This document shows positions 1-9,596 of a stretch of DNA of 64,000 bases, in pieces. The notes beneath the pieces were generated by a model that saw nothing but the letters and a program-made list of their open reading frames with translations, was not told the DNA's origin and did not search any database. Both the position numbers and the translations under genes were made by a program. This DNA comes from Bacilli bacterium. Its GTDB lineage: Bacteria > Bacillota_I > Bacilli_A > RF39 > UBA660. The stretch lies in assembly GCA_017404555.1 (NCBI GenBank), contig JAFRCD010000006.1, positions 113,132 to 177,131 of the forward strand. The letters are read 5' to 3'. The first letter of the stretch is position 1; each line of letters begins with the position of its first letter.

Positions 1-2
1 AT

Positions 3-386
3 ATGAAAACTAATTATCCCCAAGCATCACATTATTTATTTAGTAATATGTATATTAATAAAATATCTGAGAAGTACCCAGTTAATAAGTTTGGGATTAA
101 TATACCTGATTTAAACAGTGATTTATTCTGTTATAACATGATTATTCTAAATACTATTGCTCATGGCAAAGTATCAAAACTAAATATTAATGATTATTAT
201 ATGTATATTAATTATTTAAGTGATTTGGGTTTTGGTGATAACTTATTAGCATCTTTTAGAGCGGTATATAGTAGTGGTAATAACATGAACCCAGTTAATC
301 ATTTAGATGAGATAAACAGAGAAAAATTAGGTGCAGCTAATTTAAATGTATTTCGTTATAAAGTTAAGACAAAGCAATTATTTTAA
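3..386 (+). CDS. Hypothetical protein, probably 5'-truncated by window edge
   Basis: I do not recognise this 127-residue frame. It opens at an ATG two bases into the window, so the true start may lie upstream and this may be only a C-terminal part. The sequence is rich in Asn, Tyr and Lys with no signal peptide, membrane segment or known motif that I can see. It ends immediately before the promoter of the valine T-box operon, with no clear terminator in between. Confidence 0.5.
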   Translation: MKTNYPQASHYLFSNMYINKISEKYPVNKFGINIPDLNSDLFCYNMIILNTIAHGKVSKLNINDYYMYINYLSDLGFGDNLLASFRAVYSSGNNMNPVNHLDEINREKLGAANLNVFRYKVKTKQLF

Positions 387-387
387 C

Positions 388-416
388 TTGAAAAAGAATA
401 GTTTTTATTATATAAT
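388..416 (+). promoter_or_regulatory. SigA promoter of the valine T-box operon
   Basis: TTGAAA (388-393) and TATAAT (411-416) are separated by exactly 17 bp. The -35 starts two bases after the stop of the preceding frame. Transcription would start near 423 and produce the T-box leader. Confidence 0.8.
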
Positions 417-422
417 TATCTA

Positions 423-642
423 GAAATACGATGAACTTGAGGAGTAAGTATTTAATTCTTAAAGAGAGACTATGGTTGGTGAGAATAGTTAGATGATGAT
501 ACTGAAGGTAGCAAGGGAGTAGGTTTTCTGAAAAGAGTAAGTTAATTCCGGAGATGTTTCCGTTATCAAATAAGAGGTATTTATTAATATAAAATAAGGT
601 GGTACCACGAGAACTTCGTCCTTAAGCGTAGTTCTTTTTTTA
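423..642 (+). promoter_or_regulatory. T-box leader, valine-specific
   Basis: Seen: the Stem I AG-bulge/GGTTGGTGAGAA region at 474-485, a candidate specifier codon GTA (Val) at 508-510 after GAAG, the T-box sequence AAGGTGGTACCACG at 596-609, and a terminator (AGAACTTCG 610-618 / CGTAGTTCT 627-635, then a T run). Known for the class: uncharged tRNA pairs with the specifier and the T-box bulge and stabilises the antiterminator. The Val specifier agrees with valS as the second gene downstream. The HD-domain gene at 662 lies between leader and valS, so it should share amino-acid control. Confidence 0.9.
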
Positions 643-661
643 TTATTAGAAGGTGATATTT

Positions 662-1420
662 ATGAATTTGGACCAAGCAATTGAAGAATTTAAAAATTAT
701 ACTAAAGACTATATTAATCTAAGTGATAAATGTGTCTTAAAGATAAATCACACCCTACGAGTAGTCAAAAGATGCGAAGAAATAGCTGAGTCATTAGATT
801 TATCAAAACACGATATTGAGCTTGCCAAACTTTGTGGTCTTCTTCATGATATTGGTAGATTTGAACAGTGGAAAAGGTATGAAACATATTATGATGAAAA
901 AAGTGTTAATCATGCTTTATTAGGAGTAGAGGTCTTAACTACTGATAACTATATTAAGAAGTATGTTGATAATGAAGAAGATGAAGAAGTAATTCTTAAT
1001 AGTATTAAATACCATAGTCGGTATCAAATACCTCAATATTTAAATGAGCGAGATAAAATGTTTTGTAATATCGTAAGGGATGCCGATAAATTAGATATTT
1101 TATATTTATATACTATAGGGCAATTAGGAAGTAAGAAAGTAGAAGAGCCTTTTAGTGAAAAAGTTTATCAAAAATTATTAAATAAAGAAGAAATAAAAAG
1201 TACTGATAAAAAAACTAAGGGTGATATTATATCGATTTCTTTAGGATTTGTCTTTGATATTAATTTTAATAAAAGTTTGGAAATATTATCAGAGGAAAAA
1301 TATCTTGATAAAGTAATAGATCTTTATCAAGAACGAACTACTAATGAGGAGTTTAAGAGTCAACTAGAAGAAGTTCGCAAAGTAATAAATAAATATATAA
1401 AGGAGCGGATAGGATGTTAG
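662..1420 (+). CDS. HD-domain phosphohydrolase
   Basis: This 252-residue protein has the HD-superfamily pattern: a first His in INHTLRVVKRC, the metal-binding HD pair in LLHDIGRF, and a later Asp in RDADKLDILYLY. These place it among HD metal-dependent phosphohydrolases; the substrate cannot be told from sequence. I chose ATG 662, which has AAGGTGAT just upstream, over an in-frame GTG at 653 that falls inside that ribosome-binding site. It is first in the valine T-box operon, and its stop overlaps the valS start (ATGTTAG), implying translational coupling. Why a phosphohydrolase is co-controlled with valyl-tRNA synthetase is unknown. Confidence 0.85.
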   Translation: MNLDQAIEEFKNYTKDYINLSDKCVLKINHTLRVVKRCEEIAESLDLSKHDIELAKLCGLLHDIGRFEQWKRYETYYDEKSVNHALLGVEVLTTDNYIKKYVDNEEDEEVILNSIKYHSRYQIPQYLNERDKMFCNIVRDADKLDILYLYTIGQLGSKKVEEPFSEKVYQKLLNKEEIKSTDKKTKGDIISISLGFVFDINFNKSLEILSEEKYLDKVIDLYQERTTNEEFKSQLEEVRKVINKYIKERIGC

Positions 1421-3932
1421 CTAAAAAATATGATCATGAACAAGTAGAAAAGAATAAATATGAAAATGGTTAAAGAAAGATTATTTTAAATGTGATGAGA
1501 AAAGTGATAAAGAACCATATGCAATTGTGTTGCCACCTCCTAATGTTACAGGAGTACTTCATTTAGGACATGCATGGGATGTAGCTCTTCAAGATGTTAT
1601 CATTCGGTATAAAAAAATGAATGGCTATGATGTTTTATGGTTACCAGGAATGGATCATGCTGCTATTGCGACAGAAGCTAAAGTAGTAAATCGTTTAAAA
1701 GAAAAGAAGATAGAAAAATATAGTTACGGAAGAGAAAAATTCTTAGAAGCTTGTTGGGATTGGACTCATGAACATGCTGATATCATTAGGAAACAATGGG
1801 CTAAACTAGGTATTAGTTTAGACTATTCTAAAGAACGCTTTACTCTAGATGATGGTATGGCTAAAGCCGTAAGAAAAGTATTTATTGATTACTATAATAA
1901 AGGATTAATCTATCGAGGAGAAAAGATAATTAACTGGGACCCTGTTGCTTGTACAGCTTTATCTAATGAAGAAGTTATCTATAAAGAAGAAAAATCTGCC
2001 TTTTATCATATTAAGTATTTTTTAGAAGATAGTGAAGAATTTATAGATATTGCAACAACTCGTCCAGAGACTTTATTTGGTGATACAGCAGTAGCGGTTA
2101 ACGAAAAAGATAAGCGATATAAGAAATATGTTGGTAAGAATGTTATTTTACCACTTATGGATAAAAAAATTCCGGTTATTACTGATGAACACGCTGATAT
2201 GGAGAAAGGAACTGGTGCGGTTAAAATAACACCTGCTCATGATCCTAATGACTTTGAAGTTGGAAATAGACATAATCTAGAACGAGTAGTTATTATGAAT
2301 GATGATGCTACTATGAATGAGAATGTTCCTAAGAAGTATCAAGGTATGTCTAGAGAAAAAGCCAGAGAAGAAGTCCTAAAAGATTTAGAGAAACTAGATT
2401 TACTTATTAAGATAGAACCATTAACTCATGAAGTTGGTCATAGCGAGAGAACTGGTGTTATGATTGAACCAATGATTAAAAAACAATGGTTTGTTAAGAT
2501 GAGACCACTTGCTGATCAAGTTCTAAAGAATCAAAAAGATAAGGACACAAAAGTTCATTTTGTACCAACTCGTTATGAAAAAATAATGAACCATTGGATG
2601 GAGATTACATATGACTGGTGTATATCAAGACAACTATGGTGGGGACATAGAATACCTGCTTATTATAAAGGTGATGAAATCTGTGTTTCGGAAAAATCAC
2701 CAGGAAAAGGTTGGGTTCAAGATGAAGATGTACTTGATACTTGGTTTTCTTCAGCTCTTTGGCCTTTCGCTACTCTAGGATGGCCAGAAGAAACAGATCT
2801 TTTAAAGAGATATTATCCAAACTCAGTATTGGTAACTGGTTATGATATTATACCTTTCTGGGTTAATAGAATGACTTTCCAAGGAGAAGAACTATTAGGT
2901 AAAAGACCTTTTGAACATTGTCTAATTCATGGACTTATTAGGGATAAACAAGGAAGAAAGTTCTCTAAGAGTTTAGGTAATGGAATAGATCCATTTGATA
3001 TGATTGAAAAGTATGGAGCTGATGCTTTGAGATACTATCTTACAACTGATGTATCACCAGGAACTGATATGAAGTTTGATGAAGACAAAATAAAAGCATC
3101 ATGGAACTATATTAATAAAATATGGAATGCTTCTAGATTTGTACTTTCTAATATTGAAGAATTAGACGAGATAGACTTAGATAACTTGAAACCAGAAGAT
3201 AAGTGGATTTTAACTAAACTACAAAAAACTATTAAAGAAGCAACTAAGTTTATGGAAAAGTTTGAATTTAATAATGCTGCTAGTACTATTTATGAATTTA
3301 CTTGGAATTATTTCTGTGATTACTATATTGAAATGGCTAAATATACCATGGATGAAGATTCTACTAAATCAACCTTAGTATATGTTTTAACGGATATCTT
3401 AAAACTACTACAACCATTTATGCCATATGTAACTGATGAAATATATGGAATGCTACCAATTAAAGAAAGTGAAGATATAATGATTGCTGATTATCCTAAA
3501 TATAATAAGAAGTATATCTTTGCTGAGGAAGAGGTAGTAGTAGATGATTCAATTGAGTTCATTAAGTCATTTAGAAATGTTAAGAAAGAGAATAATATTA
3601 CTAAAGATATGAAAGTGTTATTTGATACAACTGATAGTAATGATTTAATTGTAAAAATGTTAAAACTAGATGAAAAGATTGTTAAGAAACCACTCGGTAT
3701 TAATGCTTATAAAGTATTCTCTAATCGTATTAAGGCAACTATATTCTTTGAAAAAGAGGAAGATGATAGTAGAAATGATGATATTATTAAAGAATTAAAA
3801 GAATCAATTGAAAGAAGAGAAAAATTACTTGCTAATGAAAACTATGTCACAAAAGCACCAAAGAATGTAGTTGATATGGATAGAAAGAAGTTAAAGGAAG
3901 AAAAAGAGAAATTAAAAGTTTTACTTAAATAA
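1414..3932 (+). CDS. valS: Valyl-tRNA synthetase, with an apparent one-base frameshift near residue 18
   Basis: Class I aminoacyl-tRNA synthetase that charges tRNA-Val. The expected start is ATG 1414, overlapping the HD gene stop. That frame runs only 19 codons to TAA at 1471-1473. The rest of the enzyme continues one frame away: one extra T at 1467 would turn AATGGTTAA into AAT TGG TTA and restore E-N-W-L-K-K-D-Y through to PPPNVTG, giving about 839 residues. The body is intact: HLGH signature, editing domain with TTRPET, KFSKS in place of KMSKS, and a C-terminal coiled-coil arm. A TTG at 1527 keeps an open frame but drops the conserved N-terminal segment. An assembly or sequencing error is the simplest explanation for an essential gene; a real lesion cannot be excluded. 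Confidence 0.9.
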
Positions 3933-3948
3933 TATTGTAAACATATGT

Positions 3949-3975
3949 AAACAAGGATCTATATCCTTGTTTTTA
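3949..3975 (+). terminator. Terminator of valS, fused to the promoter of surface protein 1
   Basis: A 10-bp stem, AAACAAGGAT (3949-3958) and ATCCTTGTTT (3963-3972) with loop CTAT, then T residues. Its 3' arm contains the -35 box of the next gene. Equivalent hairpins precede the other two surface genes. Confidence 0.85.
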
Positions 3976-3995
3976 TATAGAAAAGAAAGTATAAT
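3967..3995 (+). promoter_or_regulatory. Promoter of surface protein 1
   Basis: TTGTTT (3967-3972), 17-bp spacer, TATAAT (3990-3995). The -35 lies in the descending arm of the valS terminator. Downstream the leader reads ATATAAGATAAAATAGG, nearly identical at 23.7 and 44.3 kb. Confidence 0.85.
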
Positions 3996-4024
3996 GTATA
4001 TATAAGATAAAATAGGTGAATTGT

Positions 4025-6076
4025 ATGAAAAGAGTATTTAGTTTATATAATATATGTTTAGTATTAATACTTGGATTAATATCAGTACTAACTCTAACGA
4101 CAACAGAAGTAAAAGCTGTTGGTAATGTAATTTGGCCTAATGGACAAACAGCTCCTATTGAACGAACAGTCCAAAATGTTTATAATGCACCAGAAGTTAC
4201 GTTTTATTATGATATTATTGATCCTAATGGTACCTCAGCTGCTATGTTTGATGAAGGACCTATTGTCAATTCCAAAATTAAGAGTTTAGCTAATAATACT
4301 AGTTGTAGTGTATCGTATCATGATTATACAGTTACTCAATTTTCAAGAGCAAATCATTTGCCGGATGGATTTGTTCCTACTGAGGCTAATACAATTTCTG
4401 CAGATGGTTATGTACCAATATATATCTTTTCTGAAGCAAGTGGGACAGTGTCATATTATACCGAGGCGGAAACAATTTATTTAAATGCGCAAGCACAATC
4501 TATGTTTTCTGAATTTGTTGTTCTGCAATACATAACAGGTGGTCAAGAATGGGACGCTTCATTGGTATATGATATTGGAGGTTTCTTTAGTCATTGTCAA
4601 GCTTTAATGGATATATCTTTTGTTACGAATTGGGATGTCAGCAATGTTCACAGTATGAATTATACCTTTTGTGCTCTAACTTCAATTGCTGATAATAGAT
4701 ATTCCGCTTTATCTAATTGGGATACTTCAAATGTAGTTAGTATGGAATATACTTTCTATGCCAGCAATATATATAGTAATGAAAGCATTGCTAATTGGAA
4801 CACTTGTAATGTTATTTCGATGAAGGGAATGTTTAGAGAGTGTACCAACTTACAAGGATTTACAGCTGCCAGTTCTTGGGATACTAGAAATGTAACGGAT
4901 ATTAGTTATATGCTTTATGGATGTGTACGTTGTGGTGGTGTTTTTCAAATATTGGGACGACCAACGAGTTATGATGGTGCTTTTTATAACACGGATATAA
5001 CGAATAATGTATATGGTAATTCTTGGTTGACAATCAACTATAATTGTAGTGTGACCAATAATATAAATGCTATTATGGCTACGAAGTCTGGTAATTCTAG
5101 AATCCAACTTGGCAGTTGTGTACAACCAAGTGGCACTTGTCCTAATCCGGCATATATTGATCATGATACAAGAGATGGTGCTTCAATAGCAGAGGTCCCT
5201 CTTACATTTGATGGTTCAGATACAGTAAGTAATACATATACAGTTAGCGGTCTATTTAATCTAGATTTGAATAGCCTGACCAGGTTAAAGATGCCTATTA
5301 CTGATGTAGGAACATATACTCTTAAAGTAAAAGAAGTGGGAACTGCTACTGATCTTTATCCTGTTGATGAAGATAATGAATATACAATAGTTATTCAAGC
5401 GGAGAATATCCTTGATAACAATGATAGGCCTACTGGTGACTATAATGCTACATTTGTAATTATGGATGATAACGATACAAAGAAGCAAAAGATGGCTTTT
5501 GCCGAACCTAAAGATGAGAGTAGATTTGGGCATATTGAATTGACTAAAACTATTAAGGGTATTATGTCTGATCCTACTAAATATTTTGATTTTTCTATTC
5601 AAGTAGATGATCGACCAACCTATACTTGTACTGACTATAGCGGAAGTGAAAAGTATCCTATATCTGGAGTAGATTCAGGTCATTATAGTGCCGCTGAAGT
5701 TACTAAATGTAAGAGTGGTACTAAAGATACTATATCTTTAAAACATGGACAAACAGCTACTATAGGACAATTCACTTATAACAATAATAATTATGATGCT
5801 ATTTCAACAGATGATTACTATAAAATAATAGAAGGTACGGAAAGTGATTATACGACTACTTTTAAAATAAATAATGGTAGTGCTACTAGTGGAAGTGATA
5901 CAGGACTTAATTCTATTAGTAATAGTGGTAATGTGGTTACTTTCTATAATCAGAAAGAAGGTTCTCCAGTTACGGGAATAATCTTAACAATTCTACCTTA
6001 TCTAATATTAATAGGTATAGGTATTGGAGGAGTACTCTTATATAGAAAAATAGGGGCCAATAAAAGAACTGTTTAA
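4025..6076 (+). CDS. Cell-wall-anchored BspA-like surface protein 1 (DUF285 repeats, pilin-like domains, SPVTG sorting signal)
   Basis: This predicted exported protein has 683 residues. The N-terminus (MKRVFSLYN plus a hydrophobic stretch ending VKA) is a signal peptide. Residues about 190-310 hold BspA/DUF285-type repeats with the N-W-D-T-S-N-V...M pattern. Residues about 390-500 resemble the streptococcal pilin isopeptide-linkage (Spy0128/FctA-like) domain, and 500-642 a second Ig-like domain with LTKTIKG, an HGQTATIG motif and a final VTFYNQ strand. The C-terminus is S647-P-V-T-G, a hydrophobic segment and a basic tail: a sortase-type signal with a non-LPXTG motif. ATG 4025 matches the starts of the two paralogues (23701, 44320); a GTG at 4016 would sit on the ribosome-binding site. 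It is the most diverged of the three. Adhesion is inferred from family. Confidence 0.85.
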   Translation: MKRVFSLYNICLVLILGLISVLTLTTTEVKAVGNVIWPNGQTAPIERTVQNVYNAPEVTFYYDIIDPNGTSAAMFDEGPIVNSKIKSLANNTSCSVSYHDYTVTQFSRANHLPDGFVPTEANTISADGYVPIYIFSEASGTVSYYTEAETIYLNAQAQSMFSEFVVLQYITGGQEWDASLVYDIGGFFSHCQALMDISFVTNWDVSNVHSMNYTFCALTSIADNRYSALSNWDTSNVVSMEYTFYASNIYSNESIANWNTCNVISMKGMFRECTNLQGFTAASSWDTRNVTDISYMLYGCVRCGGVFQILGRPTSYDGAFYNTDITNNVYGNSWLTINYNCSVTNNINAIMATKSGNSRIQLGSCVQPSGTCPNPAYIDHDTRDGASIAEVPLTFDGSDTVSNTYTVSGLFNLDLNSLTRLKMPITDVGTYTLKVKEVGTATDLYPVDEDNEYTIVIQAENILDNNDRPTGDYNATFVIMDDNDTKKQKMAFAEPKDESRFGHIELTKTIKGIMSDPTKYFDFSIQVDDRPTYTCTDYSGSEKYPISGVDSGHYSAAEVTKCKSGTKDTISLKHGQTATIGQFTYNNNNYDAISTDDYYKIIEGTESDYTTTFKINNGSATSGSDTGLNSISNSGNVVTFYNQKEGSPVTGIILTILPYLILIGIGIGGVLLYRKIGANKRTV

Positions 6077-6081
6077 TAATT

Positions 6082-6115
6082 AACTGCGATAATTTTGTAT
6101 TATTCGCAGTTTTTT
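6082..6115 (+). terminator. Terminator of surface protein 1
   Basis: AACTGCGA (6082-6089) pairs with TCGCAGTT (6104-6111), followed by a T run. The loop carries the -35 box of the next promoter. Confidence 0.8.
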
Positions 6116-6123
6116 GTTATAAT
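6095..6123 (+). promoter_or_regulatory. Promoter of the macro-domain gene
   Basis: TTGTAT (6095-6100), 17 bp, TATAAT (6118-6123). The -35 sits in the loop of the preceding terminator. Confidence 0.75.
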
Positions 6124-6142
6124 AACTTGCGAGGTGGGTTTT

Positions 6143-6664
6143 ATGAAAAAAATTATATTTTATGACAGAGCTAAGGAAATGTGTGAAGCTTGGGAAAAAG
6201 AGTTTAAAGATATTGATGAAGTAGAAGTACAAAATGTTGGCTTTAGTGATGTTAAAGCAAAATATGTAGTAACTGATGGTAATTCATACGGAATAATGAA
6301 TGAAGGTACTGGTCGTGAGGTTAGAGATTATTTCGGTGTGGAAATACAAGATTCTATTCAAGAAACTATTTTTCTTAAAAGAATGAAACCATTGGATGTT
6401 GGTAAATGTTTAATGTTTGGAACTACTGATTTAGAAAAGAGTTTACTAGTTTATGCACCAACAGTAGATACTCCGGGTCGTATTAATAAACTTAATGTTT
6501 ATGAAGCAATGCGTGGTGTTATGAATATGTGTTATGCTACTAAAGGTGATATAGCTATTTGTAGTTTAGGTACTAATGATGGTATTAGTTATGAAGATTC
6601 AGCAAAGATGTGTCATAAAGCTTATACAAAATATTTAAAACATATGGTAAAAAGAGAAGATTAA
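6143..6664 (+). CDS. Macro-domain (ADP-ribose-binding type) protein
   Basis: This 173-residue cytosolic protein has macro-domain features: VVTDGNSYGIMNEGTG resembles the Asn-containing loop and Gly-rich segment that bind ADP-ribose, LLVYAPTVDTP matches the central strand, and ICSLGTNDG the second phosphate-binding loop. The family binds or hydrolyses ADP-ribose derivatives; which activity applies here is unknown. ATG 6143 follows GAGGTGG. It has its own promoter and stands alone between a surface-protein gene and rnhB. Confidence 0.75.
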   Translation: MKKIIFYDRAKEMCEAWEKEFKDIDEVEVQNVGFSDVKAKYVVTDGNSYGIMNEGTGREVRDYFGVEIQDSIQETIFLKRMKPLDVGKCLMFGTTDLEKSLLVYAPTVDTPGRINKLNVYEAMRGVMNMCYATKGDIAICSLGTNDGISYEDSAKMCHKAYTKYLKHMVKRED

Positions 6665-6726
6665 TTCTTTTTTTTCTTTACTTGCGAAAAACTTCTTTTT
6701 TTATTAAACTTTATTTAGGTGGTATC

Positions 6727-7350
6727 ATGATTGATAACTATAAATATGAAAAAGAATTAATTAAAGATGGTATTAAATATATTGCTGGTGTAGATGAAGT
6801 TGGTCGTGGTCCTTTAGTAGGTCCAGTAGTTGCAGCCTGTGTAGTATTACCTCTTAATTTTAAATTAGAGGGACTTACTGATTCTAAAAAACTAAGTGAA
6901 AAGAAAAGAGAATTCTTTTTTGATATTATTATGGATAAGGCTTTAGGAGTAGGTATAGGTATTATTGATCATAAGAAGATTGATGAAGTTAACATTTATG
7001 AAGCTACTAAACTAGCAATGAAAGAAGCTATTCTGGAATGTGAAAAGAAATGTAAGATAGAGCATGTTTTAATTGATGCGATGCCTCTTGATATTAATCT
7101 TCCAACTACATCAATTATTAAAGGTGATTTAAAAAGTCTTACTATTAGTGCTGCTTCAGTTATAGCTAAAGTTACTAGGGATCGAATGCTTTTAGAATTA
7201 GATAAAAAATATCCCATGTATGATTTTATCCACAATAAAGGTTATCCAACTAAGAAACATTTAGAAGCTATTAATAAATATGGTATTATTTTAGAACATA
7301 GAAAAAGTTATGGACCAGTAGCTAAATATCTTAAAGAACATAGTAAATAA
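6727..7350 (+). CDS. rnhB: Ribonuclease HII
   Basis: This 207-residue enzyme cleaves the RNA strand of RNA-DNA hybrids, including single ribonucleotides in DNA. The active-site block AGVDEVGRGPLVGPVVAAC is intact (D-E-x-G-R-G), followed by LTDSKKLSEKKR and SIIKGDLKSLTISAASVIAKVTRD. The length is typical. ATG 6727 is preceded by TAGGTGGTATC. It is transcribed as a single gene ending in its own terminator, ahead of topA. Confidence 0.93.
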   Translation: MIDNYKYEKELIKDGIKYIAGVDEVGRGPLVGPVVAACVVLPLNFKLEGLTDSKKLSEKKREFFFDIIMDKALGVGIGIIDHKKIDEVNIYEATKLAMKEAILECEKKCKIEHVLIDAMPLDINLPTTSIIKGDLKSLTISAASVIAKVTRDRMLLELDKKYPMYDFIHNKGYPTKKHLEAINKYGIILEHRKSYGPVAKYLKEHSK

Positions 7351-7371
7351 AACGACAATAGTCGTTTTTTT
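7350..7371 (+). terminator. Terminator of rnhB
   Basis: Short stem AAACGAC / GTCGTTT with loop AATA, then seven or more T residues. Confidence 0.75.
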
Positions 7372-7459
7372 ATAAAAGTATAATTTATTGACTGTTTTTT
7401 TAAAATAATTTCTATAATATAAATAAAGAGTTAAATATGTAAAGCTATGCATTAAATAT

Positions 7460-7488
7460 TTGACAAAAGAATAATTAATTAGTATAAA
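7460..7488 (+). promoter_or_regulatory. Promoter of topA
   Basis: Near-consensus TTGACA (7460-7465), 17 bp, TATAAA (7483-7488). The 160-bp gap between rnhB and topA also holds two further TATAAT boxes (7379-7384, 7413-7418) with weaker -35 candidates, so topA may have several promoters. Confidence 0.8.
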
Positions 7489-7511
7489 TAATAAAGAAAA
7501 GGAGAAAGCTT

Positions 7512-9539
7512 ATGGGTAAAAACTTAGTTATCGTAGAAAGTCCTAGTAAAAGTAAGACAATTGAAAAGTATCTAGGAAAAGATTTTAAAGTAGTATCCAG
7601 TAAAGGTCATATCAGAGATTTAGCAACTTCTGGTAGATTTGGATTAGGTGTTGATGTTGATAAAGATTTTAAACCTAATTATGTAGCTATTAAGGGTAAG
7701 AGCAATGTCATTATTGGTTTAAAAAGAGATGTTAAAAATAGTAATATGGTTTATTTAGCATCCGATCCTGATCGTGAGGGAGAAGCTTTTGCTTGGCATT
7801 TAAAAGTGGCTTTAGGAATAGAAGATGATAAATATAAAAGAGTATTATTCAATGAAATCACTAAAGATAAAGTGCTAGAAGCTATTGATAAACCTACTGT
7901 TATTGATGATGATTTGGTTAAGAGTCAAGAGACAAGAAGAATTCTTGATCGAATTATTGGTTTTCGTTTGTCTAAACTTTTACAAAGTAAAGTAGGAGCT
8001 AAATCAGCTGGAAGAGTTCAAAGTGTAGCTTTGAAATTAATTGTTGATAGAGAACGAGAGATTGAAGCTTTTGTTCCCGAAGAATACTGGAAGATTACAG
8101 CTATTTTTGATAAACCAGAATTAGAAGCTGAACTATTTAAATATAAAAAGGATGATATTGAATTAAAAAATGAAGCTGATACTAAGAAGGTTTTAGATAG
8201 TCTTGGTGAAGAGTACACAGTTGAAAGTATTTCTCAAAAAGAAAAGAAAAAGAAGAGTAAGTATCCTTTTATTACTAGTACTTTACAACAAGAAGCTTCT
8301 AATAAACTAGGTTTTAGTGCGAAAAAGACAATGAGTGTTGCTCAAAAGCTTTATGAAGGAATTGATTTAGAAGATGAAACAGTGGGTCTTATTACTTATA
8401 TGAGAACTGATTCTATTCGGCTTTCTGATGAGTTTAGTAAAGCTACTTACAAGTATATTTATGATAATTATGGTAAAGAATATGCTGGTTATGTTAAGAA
8501 GAGTAAGAAGACTGAAAATGTGCAGGATGCCCATGAAGCAATTCGTCCAACTAGTATTTTTAGAGAACCTCTTAAGGTTAAAAAGTACTTATCAAGTGAT
8601 GAATTTAAACTATACTCTTTGATTTATAAAAGAGCTTTAGCATCTTTAATGGCTGATGCTAAAGTAAAGGGTACAACTATTGTTCTTGATAATAATGATT
8701 ACAAGTTTAAAGCAACAGGTAGTGTGTTGGTTTTTGATGGTTATTTAAAAGTCTATGCTGATTATGAGGATCAAGATGATAAAATATTACCAGAAGTTAA
8801 AGAAAATGATGTTCTTGCAACTAACAAGGTGGAACCAGCCCAGCACTTTACAAAACCACCAGCACGTTATACTGAAGCTAGACTAATTAAAGAAATGGAA
8901 GAGTTAGGTATTGGTCGCCCTTCTACTTATGCGAAGATTATGGACACAATTAGAAGTCGTGATTATGTTACGATGGAAGATAAAAAGTTTGTACCAACAG
9001 AAGTTGGGTTTGAAACAACGGATAAGCTACAGGAATTCTTTAGTGATTTAATTAATGTTGAATATACGAAAGAAATGGAAGAAGATTTAGATGAAATAGC
9101 GGAAGGAAAACTTGTTTGGAACAAAGTATTAGATAAGTTTTGGCAAGTATTCGAACCTAGAGTAGAAAAAGCTTTTGAAGATATGGATAAGAAAGCTCCT
9201 GAAGAAACAGGGGAGACTTGTCCTAATTGTGGTCATCCTTTAGTAGTTCGTAAAGGAAGATATGGAGAGTTTGTAGCCTGCAGTAATTATCCAGAGTGTA
9301 AATATATTAAAAAAGAAGAGAAAAAAGAAGTAGTTATTATGGATTGTCCAAAATGTGATGGTAAGATTATTGAAAAGACTACTAGACGGGGTAAAACCTT
9401 CTATGGATGTAATAACTATCCAAAATGTGACTTTGCTTCTTGGGATAAACCGATAGGTAAGAATTGTCCTTTGTGTGGAGAATACTTAGTCGAAAAACAA
9501 GATAAAGTAAAATGTTCAAGTTGTGATTATGAAGAATAA
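7512..9539 (+). CDS. topA: DNA topoisomerase I
   Basis: Type IA topoisomerase of 675 residues that relaxes negative supercoils. Visible: the Toprim start (NLVIVESPSKSKTIEKYLG), ASDPDREGEAFAWHL acidic metal-binding motif, the active-site Tyr296 in GLITYMRTDS, and RYTEARLIKEMEELGIGRPSTYA. The C-terminus carries three zinc-binding modules (CPNCGH...CSNYPEC, CPKCDG...CNNYPKC, CPLCGE...CSSC), the last compact. AGGAG precedes ATG 7512. It is followed by xerC, as in many Firmicutes, although the trmFO gene often found between them is absent. Confidence 0.95.
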   Translation: MGKNLVIVESPSKSKTIEKYLGKDFKVVSSKGHIRDLATSGRFGLGVDVDKDFKPNYVAIKGKSNVIIGLKRDVKNSNMVYLASDPDREGEAFAWHLKVALGIEDDKYKRVLFNEITKDKVLEAIDKPTVIDDDLVKSQETRRILDRIIGFRLSKLLQSKVGAKSAGRVQSVALKLIVDREREIEAFVPEEYWKITAIFDKPELEAELFKYKKDDIELKNEADTKKVLDSLGEEYTVESISQKEKKKKSKYPFITSTLQQEASNKLGFSAKKTMSVAQKLYEGIDLEDETVGLITYMRTDSIRLSDEFSKATYKYIYDNYGKEYAGYVKKSKKTENVQDAHEAIRPTSIFREPLKVKKYLSSDEFKLYSLIYKRALASLMADAKVKGTTIVLDNNDYKFKATGSVLVFDGYLKVYADYEDQDDKILPEVKENDVLATNKVEPAQHFTKPPARYTEARLIKEMEELGIGRPSTYAKIMDTIRSRDYVTMEDKKFVPTEVGFETTDKLQEFFSDLINVEYTKEMEEDLDEIAEGKLVWNKVLDKFWQVFEPRVEKAFEDMDKKAPEETGETCPNCGHPLVVRKGRYGEFVACSNYPECKYIKKEEKKEVVIMDCPKCDGKIIEKTTRRGKTFYGCNNYPKCDFASWDKPIGKNCPLCGEYLVEKQDKVKCSSCDYEE

Positions 9540-9544
9540 TTAAG

Positions 9545-9573
9545 AAAACCAGTATATTATTACTGGTTTTTTT
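9545..9573 (+). terminator. Terminator of topA
   Basis: 10-bp stem AAAACCAGTA (9545-9554) / TACTGGTTTT (9561-9570) and T run. Confidence 0.85.
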
Positions 9574-9581
9574 GGTATAAT
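9573..9581 (+). promoter_or_regulatory. Extended -10 promoter of xerC
   Basis: TGG-TATAAT (9573-9581) lies directly after the terminator T run. No good -35 is visible at 17 bp, so this would be an extended -10 promoter. Confidence 0.55.
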
Positions 9582-9596
9582 TAATTAGGTGGTATC

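Noticed and set aside
1455..1480. Programmed ribosomal frameshift in valS
   Set aside because: No slippery heptamer, downstream hairpin or upstream Shine-Dalgarno-like signal is evident; a missing base is simpler.
4850..5602. Long antisense open frames across surface protein 1
   Set aside because: They are low-complexity Ile/Thr/Ser-rich translations of the opposite strand without ribosome sites, and similar ones lie opposite the other two copies.
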